A stretch of DNA of 64,000 bases from NCBI RefSeq assembly GCF_000025725.1, contig NC_013943.1, positions 1,984,001 to 2,048,000 of the forward strand. The letters are read 5' to 3'. The translations under genes and the position numbers were made by a program. Each line of letters begins with the position of its first letter. The stretch's first letter is position 1. Positions 25,770-35,486 of the stretch are shown piece after piece. The notes below the pieces were generated by a model, which was given only the letters and a program-made list of their open reading frames with translations, did no database searches and was not told the DNA's origin. The DNA is from Denitrovibrio acetiphilus DSM 12809. Lineage in GTDB: Bacteria; Chrysiogenota; Deferribacteres; Deferribacterales; Geovibrionaceae.

Positions 25770-26470
25770 ATTTCCTCCTGTATCTCCATTGCTGCTTTTT
25801 TGGGGTCGGCAGATTTCGTCACCGGTCTGCCTATAACAATGAAGTCTGTTCCCATATCTTTTGCGTCTTTCGGGGTAACCACTCTCTTCTGGTCATCCAC
25901 AGAAGCTGTTTTAGGTCTTATCCCCGGAGTGACGGTTATAAAGTCTTTTCCAACTACATCTTTGATGAAAGGTGTCTCCTGTGCGGATGAAACAACACCG
26001 TCCATACCACTCTCTCTGGCAGTTTTTGCCAGATGAATAACATATTCTCGGCTTGTTTTAAAGCCTATTTGGTTGAGTTCCAGGTAGCTCTCATCCAGGC
26101 TTGTCAACAGCGTAACCCCTATCATAAGAGGTTTTTTTACGCTGTTTTTCAGGCAGTATTCGTTTATTTTATCCACAGTAGTGCGCATCATCTCAGGACC
26201 GCCCTGAGTATGAACATTAACCATATCTGTTTCATATTTCAGCGAAGACATAACTGCACCAACAACTGTGTTTGGGATATCGTGGAATTTCAGATCGAGA
26301 AAAATCTTTTTTTCTTTCAGTTTAAGGTATTCGATAACCTTCTGACCGTCAGCAACAAATAATTCAAGCCCGACCTTATACCAGCTTACGGCATCGTCGG
26401 CACTCTCAACTATCTTTTTCGCCGCGTCCAGATTATCAAAGTCCAGAGCAACTACTATTTCAGGTTTCAT
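25763..26470 (-). CDS. pyrF: Orotidine 5'-phosphate decarboxylase
   Basis: The 235-residue TIM-barrel enzyme converts OMP to UMP. VVALDFDNLDAA begins the barrel, the catalytic KFHDIPNTVVGA (D-x-K-x2-D region FLDLKFHDIP) is near residue 60, and TPGIRP and FIVIGRPVTKS bind phosphate. ATG 26470 has GGAGGT nine bases upstream; the open frame to 26509 is less likely. It overlaps pyrE. The 230 bases upstream show no clear promoter. Confidence 0.95.
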   Translation of the reverse strand: MKPEIVVALDFDNLDAAKKIVESADDAVSWYKVGLELFVADGQKVIEYLKLKEKKIFLDLKFHDIPNTVVGAVMSSLKYETDMVNVHTQGGPEMMRTTVDKINEYCLKNSVKKPLMIGVTLLTSLDESYLELNQIGFKTSREYVIHLAKTARESGMDGVVSSAQETPFIKDVVGKDFITVTPGIRPKTASVDDQKRVVTPKDAKDMGTDFIVIGRPVTKSADPKKAAMEIQEEMC

Positions 26471-26700
26471 GGTAAATTTACCTCCGAATGACTTTAACAG
26501 AATTCTCATTTATTTCAACTGTTCAATGCAGGAACAAGACGCTCAAAGACCATTCTCTGCCAAGGGCAGCACATGAGTGATATCCTAAAAATGGCACTCA
26601 CTTTTAAGACTGATTGAAATAACTTTTATGTGTACTGGAAATATACAGGCAGGCAGTTGTTTTACAAATTTGAAAAGCGTCCCGACAGATCAAAAACAGC

Positions 26701-27006
26701 TTAATGAATGTCATCAATTGATTTTGTGAGTTTAATCAGCTTTCTCTTCAGAAGCTCTTTCCTTTGTGATATCTGTTCAGAGTCCTTAACATCATCATCC
26801 AGAAGTTTTAGTCTTTCGCATATCTCTTTAATCTTTTCCGCAGCCATTTTATACTGCCGCTGCTTTCTGTCCGCTGTGGTAAGGTCAACATGGTTTATAT
26901 TATGGTCGTTAGCCGTACGCACAATATCCCTGTCCAGCGAGAAAAAGAACTCGCTCATCTTATAAAATGTGCTCAGCCTGTTCATTAATGTAATTTTGTC
27001 TTCCAT
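26701..27006 (-). CDS. Small hypothetical helical protein
   Basis: This protein of about 101 residues is not recognised. It is highly charged and predicted helical, with heptad-like regions (KMAAEKIKEICERLKLLDDDV) and a lysine-rich C-terminus (KELLKRKLIKLTKSIDD). There is no signal peptide or membrane segment. ATG 27006 has AAGG seven bases upstream; the frame extends to 27039. It stands alone, with gaps of about 200 bases on both sides. A chaperone-like or adaptor role is possible but not supported. Confidence 0.55.
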   Translation of the reverse strand: MEDKITLMNRLSTFYKMSEFFFSLDRDIVRTANDHNINHVDLTTADRKQRQYKMAAEKIKEICERLKLLDDDVKDSEQISQRKELLKRKLIKLTKSIDDIH

Positions 27007-27215
27007 AAGAAGACCTTGCTTATTTGCCGGAGAATTCACAAATCACGCTCCAAAGACGTAATAATACCGTATAAAAGAACTGTACTGACCATGGTTTTCC
27101 CATATTTGTCAGAGCTCTATAAACGATTCATATGTTTTCAGGCAGTTTGTTACTATCCCGGCATGCACGACGTGGAAATCAGCATGTAATATAAATCGTC
27201 TTTTTTGCGTCGAAT

Positions 27216-28019
27216 TTAAGTTTTTATTTTAAGATTTTTGAAATTTCTTATAGCCCCGGTAGGACAAACCCGCTCACACTCGCCACAGGCAATGCACGGA
27301 GCCGGATCTATCACTGCAAGAAAACTGTCCACATCAATTGCACCGACAGGGCATTTTTTCTCGCACATCCTACAGCCTATACAGCCGACTTTGCAAGCTT
27401 TTTTCACATCTGGTCCTTTGTCCTTAGACATACAGGCAACAACAAACGGCTTGTCTTCGGGGATAAGTTTAATTAGTTTTCTCGGGCAGGCAGCCACACA
27501 TTTCCCGCATGATGTACACTTATCAGGGATAATGACAGGGATACCGTCGCTCCCCATATACATCGCATCGAATGCACATGACTTAACACAGCTCCCTTCA
27601 CCGACACAAGCGTATGTACAGACTTTATTCCCGCCAGCGAGCAACGTAACACTGTTGCAGTCTTTCGGTCCGTAGTAGCTGTATTTCTCTACTCCGTTCT
27701 CGTGTCCGCCGTTACAGCAAACTCTGGCAACTTTCTTCACTCCGGCAGAAACTTCCATACCTAAAAATAATCCTATTGCAGAAGCAAGCTCTTTACCGCC
27801 TACAGGGCATGCATCAGGCTGTGCCTTCCCTGCGACAATGGCTTCTGCAAGCGCCATACATCCGGGATAACCGCATCCGCCGCAGTTCGCAGCGGGCAGC
27901 ATCTCATTAACCTTTTCTATACGTTCATCTTTTTCAACTTTAAACTTCTGAGAGGCGAACATAAGCCCCAGTCCGGCAATAAGTCCTGTTACCACCATTG
28001 TTATTATAGCTGCTATCAT
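27216..28019 (-). CDS. rnfB: Rnf electron transport complex subunit B
   Basis: The 267-residue iron-sulfur subunit has an N-terminal membrane helix, then the four-cysteine NCGGCGYPGC...CP cluster domain (about 45-80). Ferredoxin-like clusters follow (CTSCGKCVAACP, CIGCRMCEKKCPVGAI, CIACGECERVCPTGAI). It takes electrons from ferredoxin into the membrane complex that couples ferredoxin:NAD exchange to Na+ or H+ pumping. It is the last gene of the rnfCDGEAB operon, as in acetogens and other anaerobes. Its cluster-rich C-terminus is longer than that of the Proteobacterial subunit. Confidence 0.96.
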   Translation of the reverse strand: MIAAIITMVVTGLIAGLGLMFASQKFKVEKDERIEKVNEMLPAANCGGCGYPGCMALAEAIVAGKAQPDACPVGGKELASAIGLFLGMEVSAGVKKVARVCCNGGHENGVEKYSYYGPKDCNSVTLLAGGNKVCTYACVGEGSCVKSCAFDAMYMGSDGIPVIIPDKCTSCGKCVAACPRKLIKLIPEDKPFVVACMSKDKGPDVKKACKVGCIGCRMCEKKCPVGAIDVDSFLAVIDPAPCIACGECERVCPTGAIRNFKNLKIKT

Positions 28020-28028
28020 GTTCGTCCC

Positions 28029-28604
28029 CTACACCAGACCGCTAAAGCCCATAAAGGCAAGGGCAAGGATTCCGGCTGTGATAAAGGCCACAGGCATTCC
28101 ACGGAAATAGTACGGTATATCAGACAGATCAATGCGTTCTCTGATGCCTGCAAAAAGCACAAGAGCCAGCCCGAATCCCAGTGCTGAGCCAATGGTAAAA
28201 ACAAGCATCTGAACAAAAGTAAAACCAGACTGTATGTTAAGTATCGCTGCACCGAGAATGGCACAGTTAGTTGTTATCAAAGGTAAAAATATCCCAAGTG
28301 ACTGGTAAAGGTCAGGAGAGGTTTTCTCAATAACCATCTCCACAAACTGCACAAGAGCAGCGATCACAAGGATAAAAACAATCGTCTGGAGATACTGGAG
28401 TCCGAACCTGTCTAAAACCGCATACTGAACAACCCATGTGATAATACCGGCAACAGCCATGACGAAAGTTACAGCGAGGCTCATACCTATAGCGGTATCA
28501 ACCTTCCTCGAAACACCAAAAAACGGACATATGCCAAGAAATCTGGCGAGAACAAGGTTATTAACAAGAACAGCGCCTATGAATATCAGAAAGAGTTCCA
28601 TCAC
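28029..28604 (-). CDS. rnfA: Rnf complex subunit A
   Basis: The 191-residue integral membrane subunit has six helices, with NNLVLARFLGICPFFGVS near the N-terminus and LPLITTNCAILGAAI mid-protein, both conserved in RnfA/NqrE. The cysteines in these two half-repeats bind an intramembrane Fe-S cluster in solved Rnf/Nqr structures. It overlaps rnfE by 4 bases and is followed by rnfB. Confidence 0.96.
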   Translation of the reverse strand: MMELFLIFIGAVLVNNLVLARFLGICPFFGVSRKVDTAIGMSLAVTFVMAVAGIITWVVQYAVLDRFGLQYLQTIVFILVIAALVQFVEMVIEKTSPDLYQSLGIFLPLITTNCAILGAAILNIQSGFTFVQMLVFTIGSALGFGLALVLFAGIRERIDLSDIPYYFRGMPVAFITAGILALAFMGFSGLV

Positions 28605-29209
28605 TCACCCCCTCTTTTCACACGTTTACGCTCTTCGACATAATTATACATCATCATAAGGAACCCGAGGGCTATAAATGCACCCGGAGGGAGTATCATT
28701 ACTATAGAAGGTTTAAAACCTGCGCCAAACAGATCGAATCCCATGATTGAGCCATTACCAAGCACTTCACGGACACCGCCCAGCACCATAAGAGCCAGTG
28801 TAAACCCAAGCCCTGTTCCAACCGCATCCATAATCGAACGTAGTAAGCCGTTCTTAGAGGCAAAGCTCTCCGCACGTCCGAGGACTACACAGTTCACTAC
28901 GATTAAGGGGATGAATAATCCCAGAACCTTATGGAGCTCATGAACATATGCATTCATAACAAGATCAACAACCGTAACAAAGCTCGCGATAATCACAATA
29001 TATGCAGGTATGCGCACCTTTGCAGGGATCATATTCTTAACCAGCGACACCACAGAATTAGAACCAATAAGAACAGCGGTGGTAGCAAGCCCCATAGCTA
29101 TACCGTTTATTGCTGAAGTGGTAACTGCAAGGGCGGGACAAAGCCCCAGTACCTGCTTCATAACCGGATTATTACCAAAAATACCATTGGTGAAGGTTTT
29201 AAGAGACAT
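28601..29209 (-). CDS. rnfE: Rnf complex subunit E
   Basis: The 202-residue membrane subunit is homologous to RnfA and NqrD. NPVMKQVLGLCPALAVT and IPLIVVNCVVLGRAESFA are the two conserved cysteine-bearing half-repeats. It starts at the last base of the rnfG stop region and overlaps rnfA by 4 bases, so all Rnf membrane subunits are translationally linked. Confidence 0.95.
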   Translation of the reverse strand: MSLKTFTNGIFGNNPVMKQVLGLCPALAVTTSAINGIAMGLATTAVLIGSNSVVSLVKNMIPAKVRIPAYIVIIASFVTVVDLVMNAYVHELHKVLGLFIPLIVVNCVVLGRAESFASKNGLLRSIMDAVGTGLGFTLALMVLGGVREVLGNGSIMGFDLFGAGFKPSIVMILPPGAFIALGFLMMMYNYVEERKRVKRGGE

Positions 29210-29763
29210 TATTCACCCTCCACAACATAACGCCCAAGAAAATCAAGGGCAGAATTTACCGCCTCACATACCGCTCTAGGCGATATCGTGGCTCCGCTGA
29301 ATTCATCTATTTCGCCTCCGTCTTTTCTGACGGAGATATTAGAATCCTGATCAAGTCCCACAAAAGAGCTCTTCCACTGGAGGTCTTCTATCTTATTGCC
29401 GAGCCCTGGTGTCTCAGCGTGTTTAAGTATTTCTATGCCCAGGATATCCCCCTTCGGAGCAACACCAACCAGAACAGTAATGTCACCGGAATAACCTTTG
29501 GGAGATGTTGACTGAACAGCATATCCGAATACTTCGCCGTCTCTACGCCCGACATATACCTTTTTACCGTCCATCTCTTTGAAATCTATATCGGGTTCAT
29601 TATTGAACCCAGGCAGAACAACTTTAAGTCCTTTAAGGAAATCTTTTCTGTACTCCTCTGCAATTTTATCCTTTGTACCTGCATAAACCCCAGCAAGGAT
29701 CACAGACGATATAGCTGTGATTATCGTAAGCACTATCACCATATTTATCGGAGAGTTTTTCAT
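29209..29763 (-). CDS. rnfG: Rnf complex subunit G (covalent FMN protein)
   Basis: The 184-residue subunit has one N-terminal membrane anchor and a periplasmic FMN-binding domain. The flavinylation motif is visible as EFSGATISPRAV near residue 160, where FMN is attached through a phosphoester. Upstream, ETPGLGNKIEDLQW matches the family's ETPGLG motif. It abuts rnfD and rnfE with single-base overlaps. Confidence 0.95.
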   Translation of the reverse strand: MKNSPINMVIVLTIITAISSVILAGVYAGTKDKIAEEYRKDFLKGLKVVLPGFNNEPDIDFKEMDGKKVYVGRRDGEVFGYAVQSTSPKGYSGDITVLVGVAPKGDILGIEILKHAETPGLGNKIEDLQWKSSFVGLDQDSNISVRKDGGEIDEFSGATISPRAVCEAVNSALDFLGRYVVEGE

Positions 29764-30761
29764 TATGACTTCTCCCCGAAACTTTTAGGTCTCATATAAT
29801 TATCCAAAAGGGGTACGAATGCGTTCATAATCAATATGGCAAATCCGACACCTTCAGGGTAGCTTCCAAACAGCCTGATCACAACAGTGATAAGACCGCA
29901 GCCGAAACCGAAGATTAGCTGAGCCCTCTTAGACATTGGTGAAGTAACATAGTCGGTAGCCATGAAAAATGCGCCAAGCATAACACCACCGCTAACGACA
30001 TGCATAAGCGGATTGATGGTCATCTCAGGCGCTATGCCCCAATAAATACCTGTCAGTACAAATACCGTCCCGATAAAAGATACAGGTATGTGCCAGCTTA
30101 TAATTCTCTGCTGTAAAAGCACAAGCCCGCCAATAAGAACCAGCAGAGCCGAATCTCCGCCGAGTGAGCCGCTGACGTTACCAATAAGCTGGTTTGTGAG
30201 AGGAGCAATATTCCCAGCGACAACATGTCCTTGCGACAACAGATCCGCTTTCATAGAACCAAGTGGAGTTGCCGTTGAAACAGCGTCAAACACAAGACCG
30301 TTCTTAACTGTCTGGGGAACAATCCAAGCAGTCATCTCCGCAGGCCATGCAATAAGCAGAAACACCCGCCCCACCAGAGCAGGGTTAAAAGGGTTTTGCC
30401 CAAGACCGCCGTAAACGGCTTTGCTTATGACTATCGCAACAAAAGACCCTATGAGCATCAGCCACCATGGTGCACCGGCAGGCATATTCATAGCCAGCAG
30501 AACACCGGTGAGCAGTGCAGAATTATCTTTTATCTGGGTTTTTCGGTGTGAAATTTTATCAAAAAGGTACTCAAAAGCGATGCAGAAAAATATGGTAACC
30601 AAATACCCTTTGACCGCATAGTGTCCGTAGTAGTATATAGAACCTATCACTGACGGCATCAGAGCCGCCACAACAAGCATCATAACAACATTAGTAGTCA
30701 TCGGGTCACGGTCGTGAGGAGAGAAGGTTACGAGTAGTTTTTCAGCTTTAGCGTCAGCCAT
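29763..30761 (-). CDS. rnfD: Rnf complex subunit D (covalent FMN protein)
   Basis: The 332-residue membrane subunit starts VTFSPHDRDPMTTNVVMM and has about nine helices. Two conserved stretches are GGLGQNPFNPALVGRVFLLIAWP and the flavinylation motif DAVSTATPLGSM near residue 175. FMN is bound in the membrane domain and passes electrons towards RnfG. It overlaps rnfC by 8 bases. Confidence 0.95.
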   Translation of the reverse strand: MADAKAEKLLVTFSPHDRDPMTTNVVMMLVVAALMPSVIGSIYYYGHYAVKGYLVTIFFCIAFEYLFDKISHRKTQIKDNSALLTGVLLAMNMPAGAPWWLMLIGSFVAIVISKAVYGGLGQNPFNPALVGRVFLLIAWPAEMTAWIVPQTVKNGLVFDAVSTATPLGSMKADLLSQGHVVAGNIAPLTNQLIGNVSGSLGGDSALLVLIGGLVLLQQRIISWHIPVSFIGTVFVLTGIYWGIAPEMTINPLMHVVSGGVMLGAFFMATDYVTSPMSKRAQLIFGFGCGLITVVIRLFGSYPEGVGFAILIMNAFVPLLDNYMRPKSFGEKS

Positions 30762-32064
30762 TTTTCTTCTCCTCTCTCGAACGCAGGATTCCTGCTACTA
30801 TCCGTTTCGATGTTTTAAATCCGCCTGCAAGAGTTCTTCTGGAAGGACATACATAGCTACAGCAACCGCATTCGATACAGTTCATAACGTGCCAGTCAGC
30901 AAGGGATTCGTACATCTCTTTGACAACAAATCTATCCATAGCGGAAGGTACAAGCCCCATAGGGCAAGCCTCAATACATCGTCCGCATCTCATACATTTA
31001 TATTGCGTAAGGTCGGGCATGTCCTCGTCACGATAGACAAGTATACCGCTGGTTCCTTTCATCACAGGGGTGTCCAGAGACGTAACGGCAAGCCCCATCA
31101 TAGGCCCGCCCATAATAATTTTTTTCGGTTTGCCTGTGAAGCCTCCGCAGTGTTCAATCAATTTCGATATCGGAGTTCCAACACGAACAATCAGGTTTTT
31201 AGGCTCTTTCACAGCGCCCGTAACGGTTACCATCCGCTCAAAAAGCGGTTTCTGACGCTCCAAGGCATCATAAATAGCTGCACAGGTACCTACGTTATGA
31301 ACGATAACACCGACTTCCATCGGAAGCTGTCCTTCGGGCACGACCCTGTTCAGACAAGCTTTAATCAGCTGTTTTTCGCCCCCCTGAGGATATTTCACTT
31401 CAAGCTCAACGAGTTCGAAATTGTATTCCTGCTCGTACTTTGCAAATTCCTCTATGGCGTCAGGCTTATTTTTTTCAATGCCTATTATTAATTTCTTTAA
31501 TTTAAGATTATCCCTGATCAGGCTTGCGCCTTTGATAACATCTTCCGTCCGCTCCAGCATTATTCTGTGGTCACAGGTAAGATACGGCTCACATTCTGCA
31601 CCGTTTATCAGAAGGGTATCAACATCTTTCGGAGGTGACAGTTTAACATGTGAAGGGAATGTCGCTCCCCCCATTCCGGCTATGCCTGCAAACATCACAG
31701 ATTTCTGAAATGATGTATTGCTGTCCAGAGGCATGAATTCATCCGAAAGTTCTTCGACTTCTATACTGACACCGGGGACACGACCGCTGACAGGGTGCGG
31801 AACAGTACCTATTGCAACTACTTTCCCAGTTACAGAGCTGTGAATTGTGGTGCTGATAAATCCGGATGCCTCGCCAATAGGTTCACCCGTTTTTACCTGC
31901 TGATTCTTTTTTACTAAAACTTTTGCTGGCGCACCAATATGTTGTGCAAGAGGGATATGAACTACCTCTCCGGCTGCCAGCGGCAGAACTTCCGCTGGTT
32001 TAGACTGAGTGGCAGTCTTATTATATTTGGGGTGTATGCCGCCATTGAATCCGAAATACGGCAT
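30754..32064 (-). CDS. rnfC: Rnf complex subunit C (NADH-binding)
   Basis: The 436-residue cytoplasmic subunit carries the NADH and FMN site. It has an N-terminal barrel (GGIHPKYNKTATQSKP), a flavin/nucleotide domain with AGIAGMGGATFPSHVKL and LLINGAECEPYLTCDHR, and two C-terminal 4Fe-4S motifs (CMRCGRCIEACP, CIECGCCSYVCPS). It begins the Rnf block, two bases after the dCMP-deaminase-like gene, with no promoter in between. The Rnf operon may therefore read through from the rpiB-glyA unit. Confidence 0.96.
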   Translation of the reverse strand: MPYFGFNGGIHPKYNKTATQSKPAEVLPLAAGEVVHIPLAQHIGAPAKVLVKKNQQVKTGEPIGEASGFISTTIHSSVTGKVVAIGTVPHPVSGRVPGVSIEVEELSDEFMPLDSNTSFQKSVMFAGIAGMGGATFPSHVKLSPPKDVDTLLINGAECEPYLTCDHRIMLERTEDVIKGASLIRDNLKLKKLIIGIEKNKPDAIEEFAKYEQEYNFELVELEVKYPQGGEKQLIKACLNRVVPEGQLPMEVGVIVHNVGTCAAIYDALERQKPLFERMVTVTGAVKEPKNLIVRVGTPISKLIEHCGGFTGKPKKIIMGGPMMGLAVTSLDTPVMKGTSGILVYRDEDMPDLTQYKCMRCGRCIEACPMGLVPSAMDRFVVKEMYESLADWHVMNCIECGCCSYVCPSRRTLAGGFKTSKRIVAGILRSREEKKNG

Positions 32065-32065
32065 A

Positions 32066-32521
32066 TCAGATCTTTCCTTTAGGCTCGTACTTTATAAGCT
32101 GTATTTTCTTTTCATAGAACATCTCTTCCGCAAGAGGATCAGAATAGTCCAGTTCGTATACAACCTTGATTATGCCGGAGTTGCATATCATCTTTGCGCA
32201 GATTGAGCAGGGTTTTGTGTTGCAGTAGAGCACCGCACCGTTGATACTTATACCGTGATATGCCGCCTGAATTATAGCATTCTGCTCGGCATGAAGCCCT
32301 CTGCAAATTTCATGTCTCTGTCCTGACGGGATTTTGAGCTGTTCACGCAGACACCCTGTCTCTTCGCAATGGCGAATACCGCTCGGCACTCCGTTGTAGC
32401 CTGTGGCAAGTATATGCCTGTTTTTCACAATAAGAGCTCCGACCTGCCTGCGGAGGCAAGTTGACCGCTTCTTAACTACGTTGGTCATCTCAATAAAATA
32501 ATCATCCCAGTCAGGTCTCAT
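32066..32521 (-). CDS. dCMP deaminase family protein (ComEB-like)
   Basis: This 151-residue zinc deaminase has catalytic HAEQNAIIQ near residue 75 and PCSICAKM near 103, giving the His and two Cys zinc ligands and the catalytic Glu. The extra N-terminal CEETGCLRE region with further zinc-type ligands is typical of ComEB/dCMP deaminases, which make dUMP for dTMP synthesis. It follows glyA, whose product supplies the methylene-folate used by thymidylate synthase; rpiB-glyA-comEB is a known cluster. Confidence 0.9.
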   Translation of the reverse strand: MRPDWDDYFIEMTNVVKKRSTCLRRQVGALIVKNRHILATGYNGVPSGIRHCEETGCLREQLKIPSGQRHEICRGLHAEQNAIIQAAYHGISINGAVLYCNTKPCSICAKMICNSGIIKVVYELDYSDPLAEEMFYEKKIQLIKYEPKGKI

Positions 32522-32574
32522 AAGTCATCTCCTAAGGAACCTGCGGCAATGACGGTTTCCCGCCGAAAAGGTCA

Positions 32575-32602
32575 GACCCCGAAAAACATAGCATCCGGGG
32601 TC
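32575..32602 (-). terminator. Hairpin between glyA and the dCMP deaminase gene
   Basis: CGGGGTC and GACCCCG arms (32596-32602 and 32575-32581) with a 14-base loop lie just after glyA. The following T tract is short and not immediate, so it may be a partial terminator or an mRNA stabiliser. Confidence 0.4.
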
Positions 32603-32611
32603 ATTGATAGA

Positions 32612-33871
32612 CTAATAGAGTTTCCCTTTATAAAGGGGAAAATTACCGCAAAGTTCAATGATTCTGCCTTTCGCATCTGCGATTTTAGCATCATCGTTTA
32701 TATTGTCGAGAACATCTGCAATTGCGTTACCGATAATCTCCATCTCTGGCTCTTTCATCCCGCGGGATGAAACGGCAGGAGTACCGATACGCACACCGCT
32801 TGTAATAAACGGGCTTCTTGTCTCGAAAGGTATTGTGTTTTTGTTCGCTGTGATATTAGCTCTGCCAAGTGCTGCTTCAGCGTCTTTCCCTGTAATATTC
32901 TGTTTTGTGAGGTCTACAAGCATAAGGTGGTTGTCTGTCCCGCCTGACACTATTCTGAAACCTCTATCCGCAAGTACACCGGCAAGTTTTTTAGCATTGA
33001 CTGCAATCTGTTTCTGATATTCTTTAAACTCATCAGAAAGTGCCTCTTTAAAAGCAACAGCTTTCGCAGCTATCACATGCATAAGAGGTCCGCCCTGTGA
33101 ACCTGGGAAAATTCTGGAGTTTATCTTCTTAGCCAGATCCTCATCATTAGTGAGAATAATCCCGCCTCTCGGCCCTCTGAGGGTTTTGTGAGTTGTGGAT
33201 GTCGTGATATGAGCATAGTCTGTGGGGCTAGGATGTACTCCGGCAGCAACAAGACCGGCAAAATGTGCCATATCCACAAGGAGATATGCGCCGACCATGT
33301 CTGCTATCTCTCTGAAACGTTTGAAATCTATTATACGCGGATAGGCAGAGGCCCCCGCAACAATAAGCTTAGGTTTGTGCTCTTTGGCAAGTGCCTCGAG
33401 CTGGTCATAGTCGATGGTCTCGGTCTCTTTGGTTACACCATAGGAGACTACATTATAGAGTTTACCTGAAAAATTAACAGGGCTTCCGTGAGTCAGGTGT
33501 CCGCCGTGAGAAAGATCCATCCCGAGGATAGTGTCCCCAGGCTCAATAAGGGCAAAATACGCAGCCATATTAGCCTGACTTCCCGAGTGCGCCTGAACAT
33601 TTGCATATTTAACATTGAAAAGTTTTTTAACACGCTCTATGGCAAGTTTTTCTGCGATGTCAACAAACTCGCATCCGCCATAGTATCTCTTATCGGGATA
33701 TCCCTCTGCATATTTATTTGTCAGCACAGACCCCTGCACTTCCATAACAGCCGGAGAAACAAAATTCTCACTGGCGATAAGTTCAACGTGAGTTTCCTGT
33801 CTTTCAACTTCCTTCATCATAGCGTCATACATTTCAGGATCGAATCCCTTTGTCAGTTCATAAAGTCCCAT
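32612..33871 (-). CDS. glyA: Serine hydroxymethyltransferase
   Basis: The 419-residue PLP enzyme interconverts serine and glycine and charges tetrahydrofolate with a one-carbon unit. [36 protein letters not shown], the PLP lysine in [14 protein letters not shown] near residue 225, and the C-terminal [16 protein letters not shown] are all present. Full length. It is preceded by rpiB after 17 bases. Confidence 0.97.
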   Translation of the reverse strand: MGLYELTKGFDPEMYDAMMKEVERQETHVELIASENFVSPAVMEVQGSVLTNKYAEGYPDKRYYGGCEFVDIAEKLAIERVKKLFNVKYANVQAHSGSQANMAAYFALIEPGDTILGMDLSHGGHLTHGSPVNFSGKLYNVVSYGVTKETETIDYDQLEALAKEHKPKLIVAGASAYPRIIDFKRFREIADMVGAYLLVDMAHFAGLVAAGVHPSPTDYAHITTSTTHKTLRGPRGGIILTNDEDLAKKINSRIFPGSQGGPLMHVIAAKAVAFKEALSDEFKEYQKQIAVNAKKLAGVLADRGFRIVSGGTDNHLMLVDLTKQNITGKDAEAALGRANITANKNTIPFETRSPFITSGVRIGTPAVSSRGMKEPEMEIIGNAIADVLDNINDDAKIADAKGRIIELCGNFPLYKGKLY

Positions 33872-33888
33872 TTATTTCACTTCCTGTT

Positions 33889-34341
33889 TTACTTCCAGCT
33901 TTCCGCTGCAAGAGCGTCGAGCTTATCTATGCGCCTCTGGTGTCTTCCGCCTTCAAATTCTGTTTCAAGAAAAAGGTCTACCATATCCTTCGCACGGTCT
34001 ATGGTTGTAATTCTACCACCAAGAGCCATTATATTTGCGTCATTATGTTGTCTGCACATCTTAGCTGTATACGCATCGAAGCAGAGAGCACAGCGCACCC
34101 CTTTGAACTTGTTGGCAGCTATGGATATCCCTATCCCTGAGCCGCACATTATAATGGCACAGTCAGCTTCGCCATTGGTAACAGCAACAGCCGCCTTCGC
34201 GCCGTATTCAGGATAATCAACAGATTCGCCTGAATTAGTACCAAGATCCAGAATGTCAAATTGTTTTGATTTAAGATATTCGATTATTTCATCTTTGAGC
34301 TGGACGCCACCGTGATCAGCTGCAAGCGCTACTTTTTTCAC
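33889..34341 (-). CDS. rpiB: Ribose-5-phosphate isomerase B
   Basis: The 150-residue enzyme converts ribulose 5-phosphate and ribose 5-phosphate. AADHGGVQLKDEI, the catalytic-cysteine CGSGIGISIAANK near residue 66, and NDANIMALGGR are diagnostic of RpiB. It heads the rpiB-glyA-comEB cluster. The 235 bases upstream (34342-34576) are very AT-rich and hold no gene. They probably contain its promoter, but I could not choose one. Confidence 0.96.
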   Translation of the reverse strand: MKKVALAADHGGVQLKDEIIEYLKSKQFDILDLGTNSGESVDYPEYGAKAAVAVTNGEADCAIIMCGSGIGISIAANKFKGVRCALCFDAYTAKMCRQHNDANIMALGGRITTIDRAKDMVDLFLETEFEGGRHQRRIDKLDALAAESWK

Positions 34342-34576
34342 AAAAAACCCCTATACATGTTCTAAAATAGCAAACATGCTTTATATTTTTATATATCAAA
34401 TAGTTGCTTCAGCATTTGGTAAAGTTGAGCGTGCCAAAAAAACTATGCCATATGAAATTTTAAAAATAATAGCATAACTGTTCTAAAATTCAACCATATA
34501 TATCAGATTATACTATATCTGTTATTGCAATTTAACATATCAGATATTTTATTACCAATACTGAACAAATTATATC

Positions 34577-35485
34577 TTACTCATTTCTAGGTATGGCAAG
34601 CATCCTTTCAATGCAGGTTACTGCTTTTCTGCTTACTTCTGCATCAACAGTTATCTCATTGCTCATATTCAGAAGGCAGTCATAGACATTCTTCAAAGTT
34701 GTCTTTTTCATATTTTTACATATGAAAGAATCGTATGCAAAGAGAAACTCTTTGTCAGGGTTTTCTTTTCTTAGTCTATAGCCAACCCCAACCTCAGTGC
34801 CTATTATAAACTGTTTTGCGCTGCTTTGTTTGCAATAGGAGTATAGACCTGATGTGGAACAGATATGGTCTGCCATATCGACAACTGCCGGTGGGCATTC
34901 CGGATGTGCTACAAATTCAGCATCAGGATATTTGGCTTTCATCTTTTCTATCTGTTTTGGCGTCAGTCTGTTATGTATCGGACAAAAACCGGGATAGAGG
35001 ATTATCTCTTTATCTGTAAATCTGGACACATAGTGCCCGAGATTCTTGTCAGGAACAAATATTATCTTATCTGTATCAACACTTTTAATAACATTTACAG
35101 CGTTACCTGATGTACAGCAAAGGTCACTTTCTGCCTTAACTTCCGCAGTTGAGTTAACATAGCAGATTGTAGTTGCACCAGGGTGTTGAGCCTTGAACTC
35201 ACGCAGTTTAGCACCGGTAATCATGTCTGCCATGGGGCAGCCGGCGTCAAGGTTCGGCAGAAGAACAGTCTTTTCAGGTGCGAGCATATGAGCTGTTTCA
35301 GCCATGAAATGCACTCCGCAAAAAACTATAACTTTGTTGTTGGTTTTAGAAGCCTCTATGGAAAGTCCAAGTGAATCGCCAACGATATCAGCAATTTCCT
35401 GAATGTCATCGATCTGGTAATTGTGAGCAAGTATCACTGCGTCTCTTTCTTTGGCTAATTTTTTAATTTCAGCCTTGTAATCCAT
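34577..35485 (-). CDS. nadA: Quinolinate synthase
   Basis: The 302-residue 4Fe-4S enzyme condenses iminoaspartate with dihydroxyacetone phosphate to quinolinate in NAD synthesis. The three cluster cysteines are visible in VIVFCGVHFMAETA (about 81), SDLCCTSGNAVN (about 125) and near the C-terminus in the VTCIERM segment. HNYQIDDIQEIADIVGDSL is the conserved N-terminal motif. It lies one base after ymdB. No nadB or nadC is in the window. Confidence 0.95.
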   Translation of the reverse strand: MDYKAEIKKLAKERDAVILAHNYQIDDIQEIADIVGDSLGLSIEASKTNNKVIVFCGVHFMAETAHMLAPEKTVLLPNLDAGCPMADMITGAKLREFKAQHPGATTICYVNSTAEVKAESDLCCTSGNAVNVIKSVDTDKIIFVPDKNLGHYVSRFTDKEIILYPGFCPIHNRLTPKQIEKMKAKYPDAEFVAHPECPPAVVDMADHICSTSGLYSYCKQSSAKQFIIGTEVGVGYRLRKENPDKEFLFAYDSFICKNMKKTTLKNVYDCLLNMSNEITVDAEVSRKAVTCIERMLAIPRNE

Positions 35486-35486
35486 G

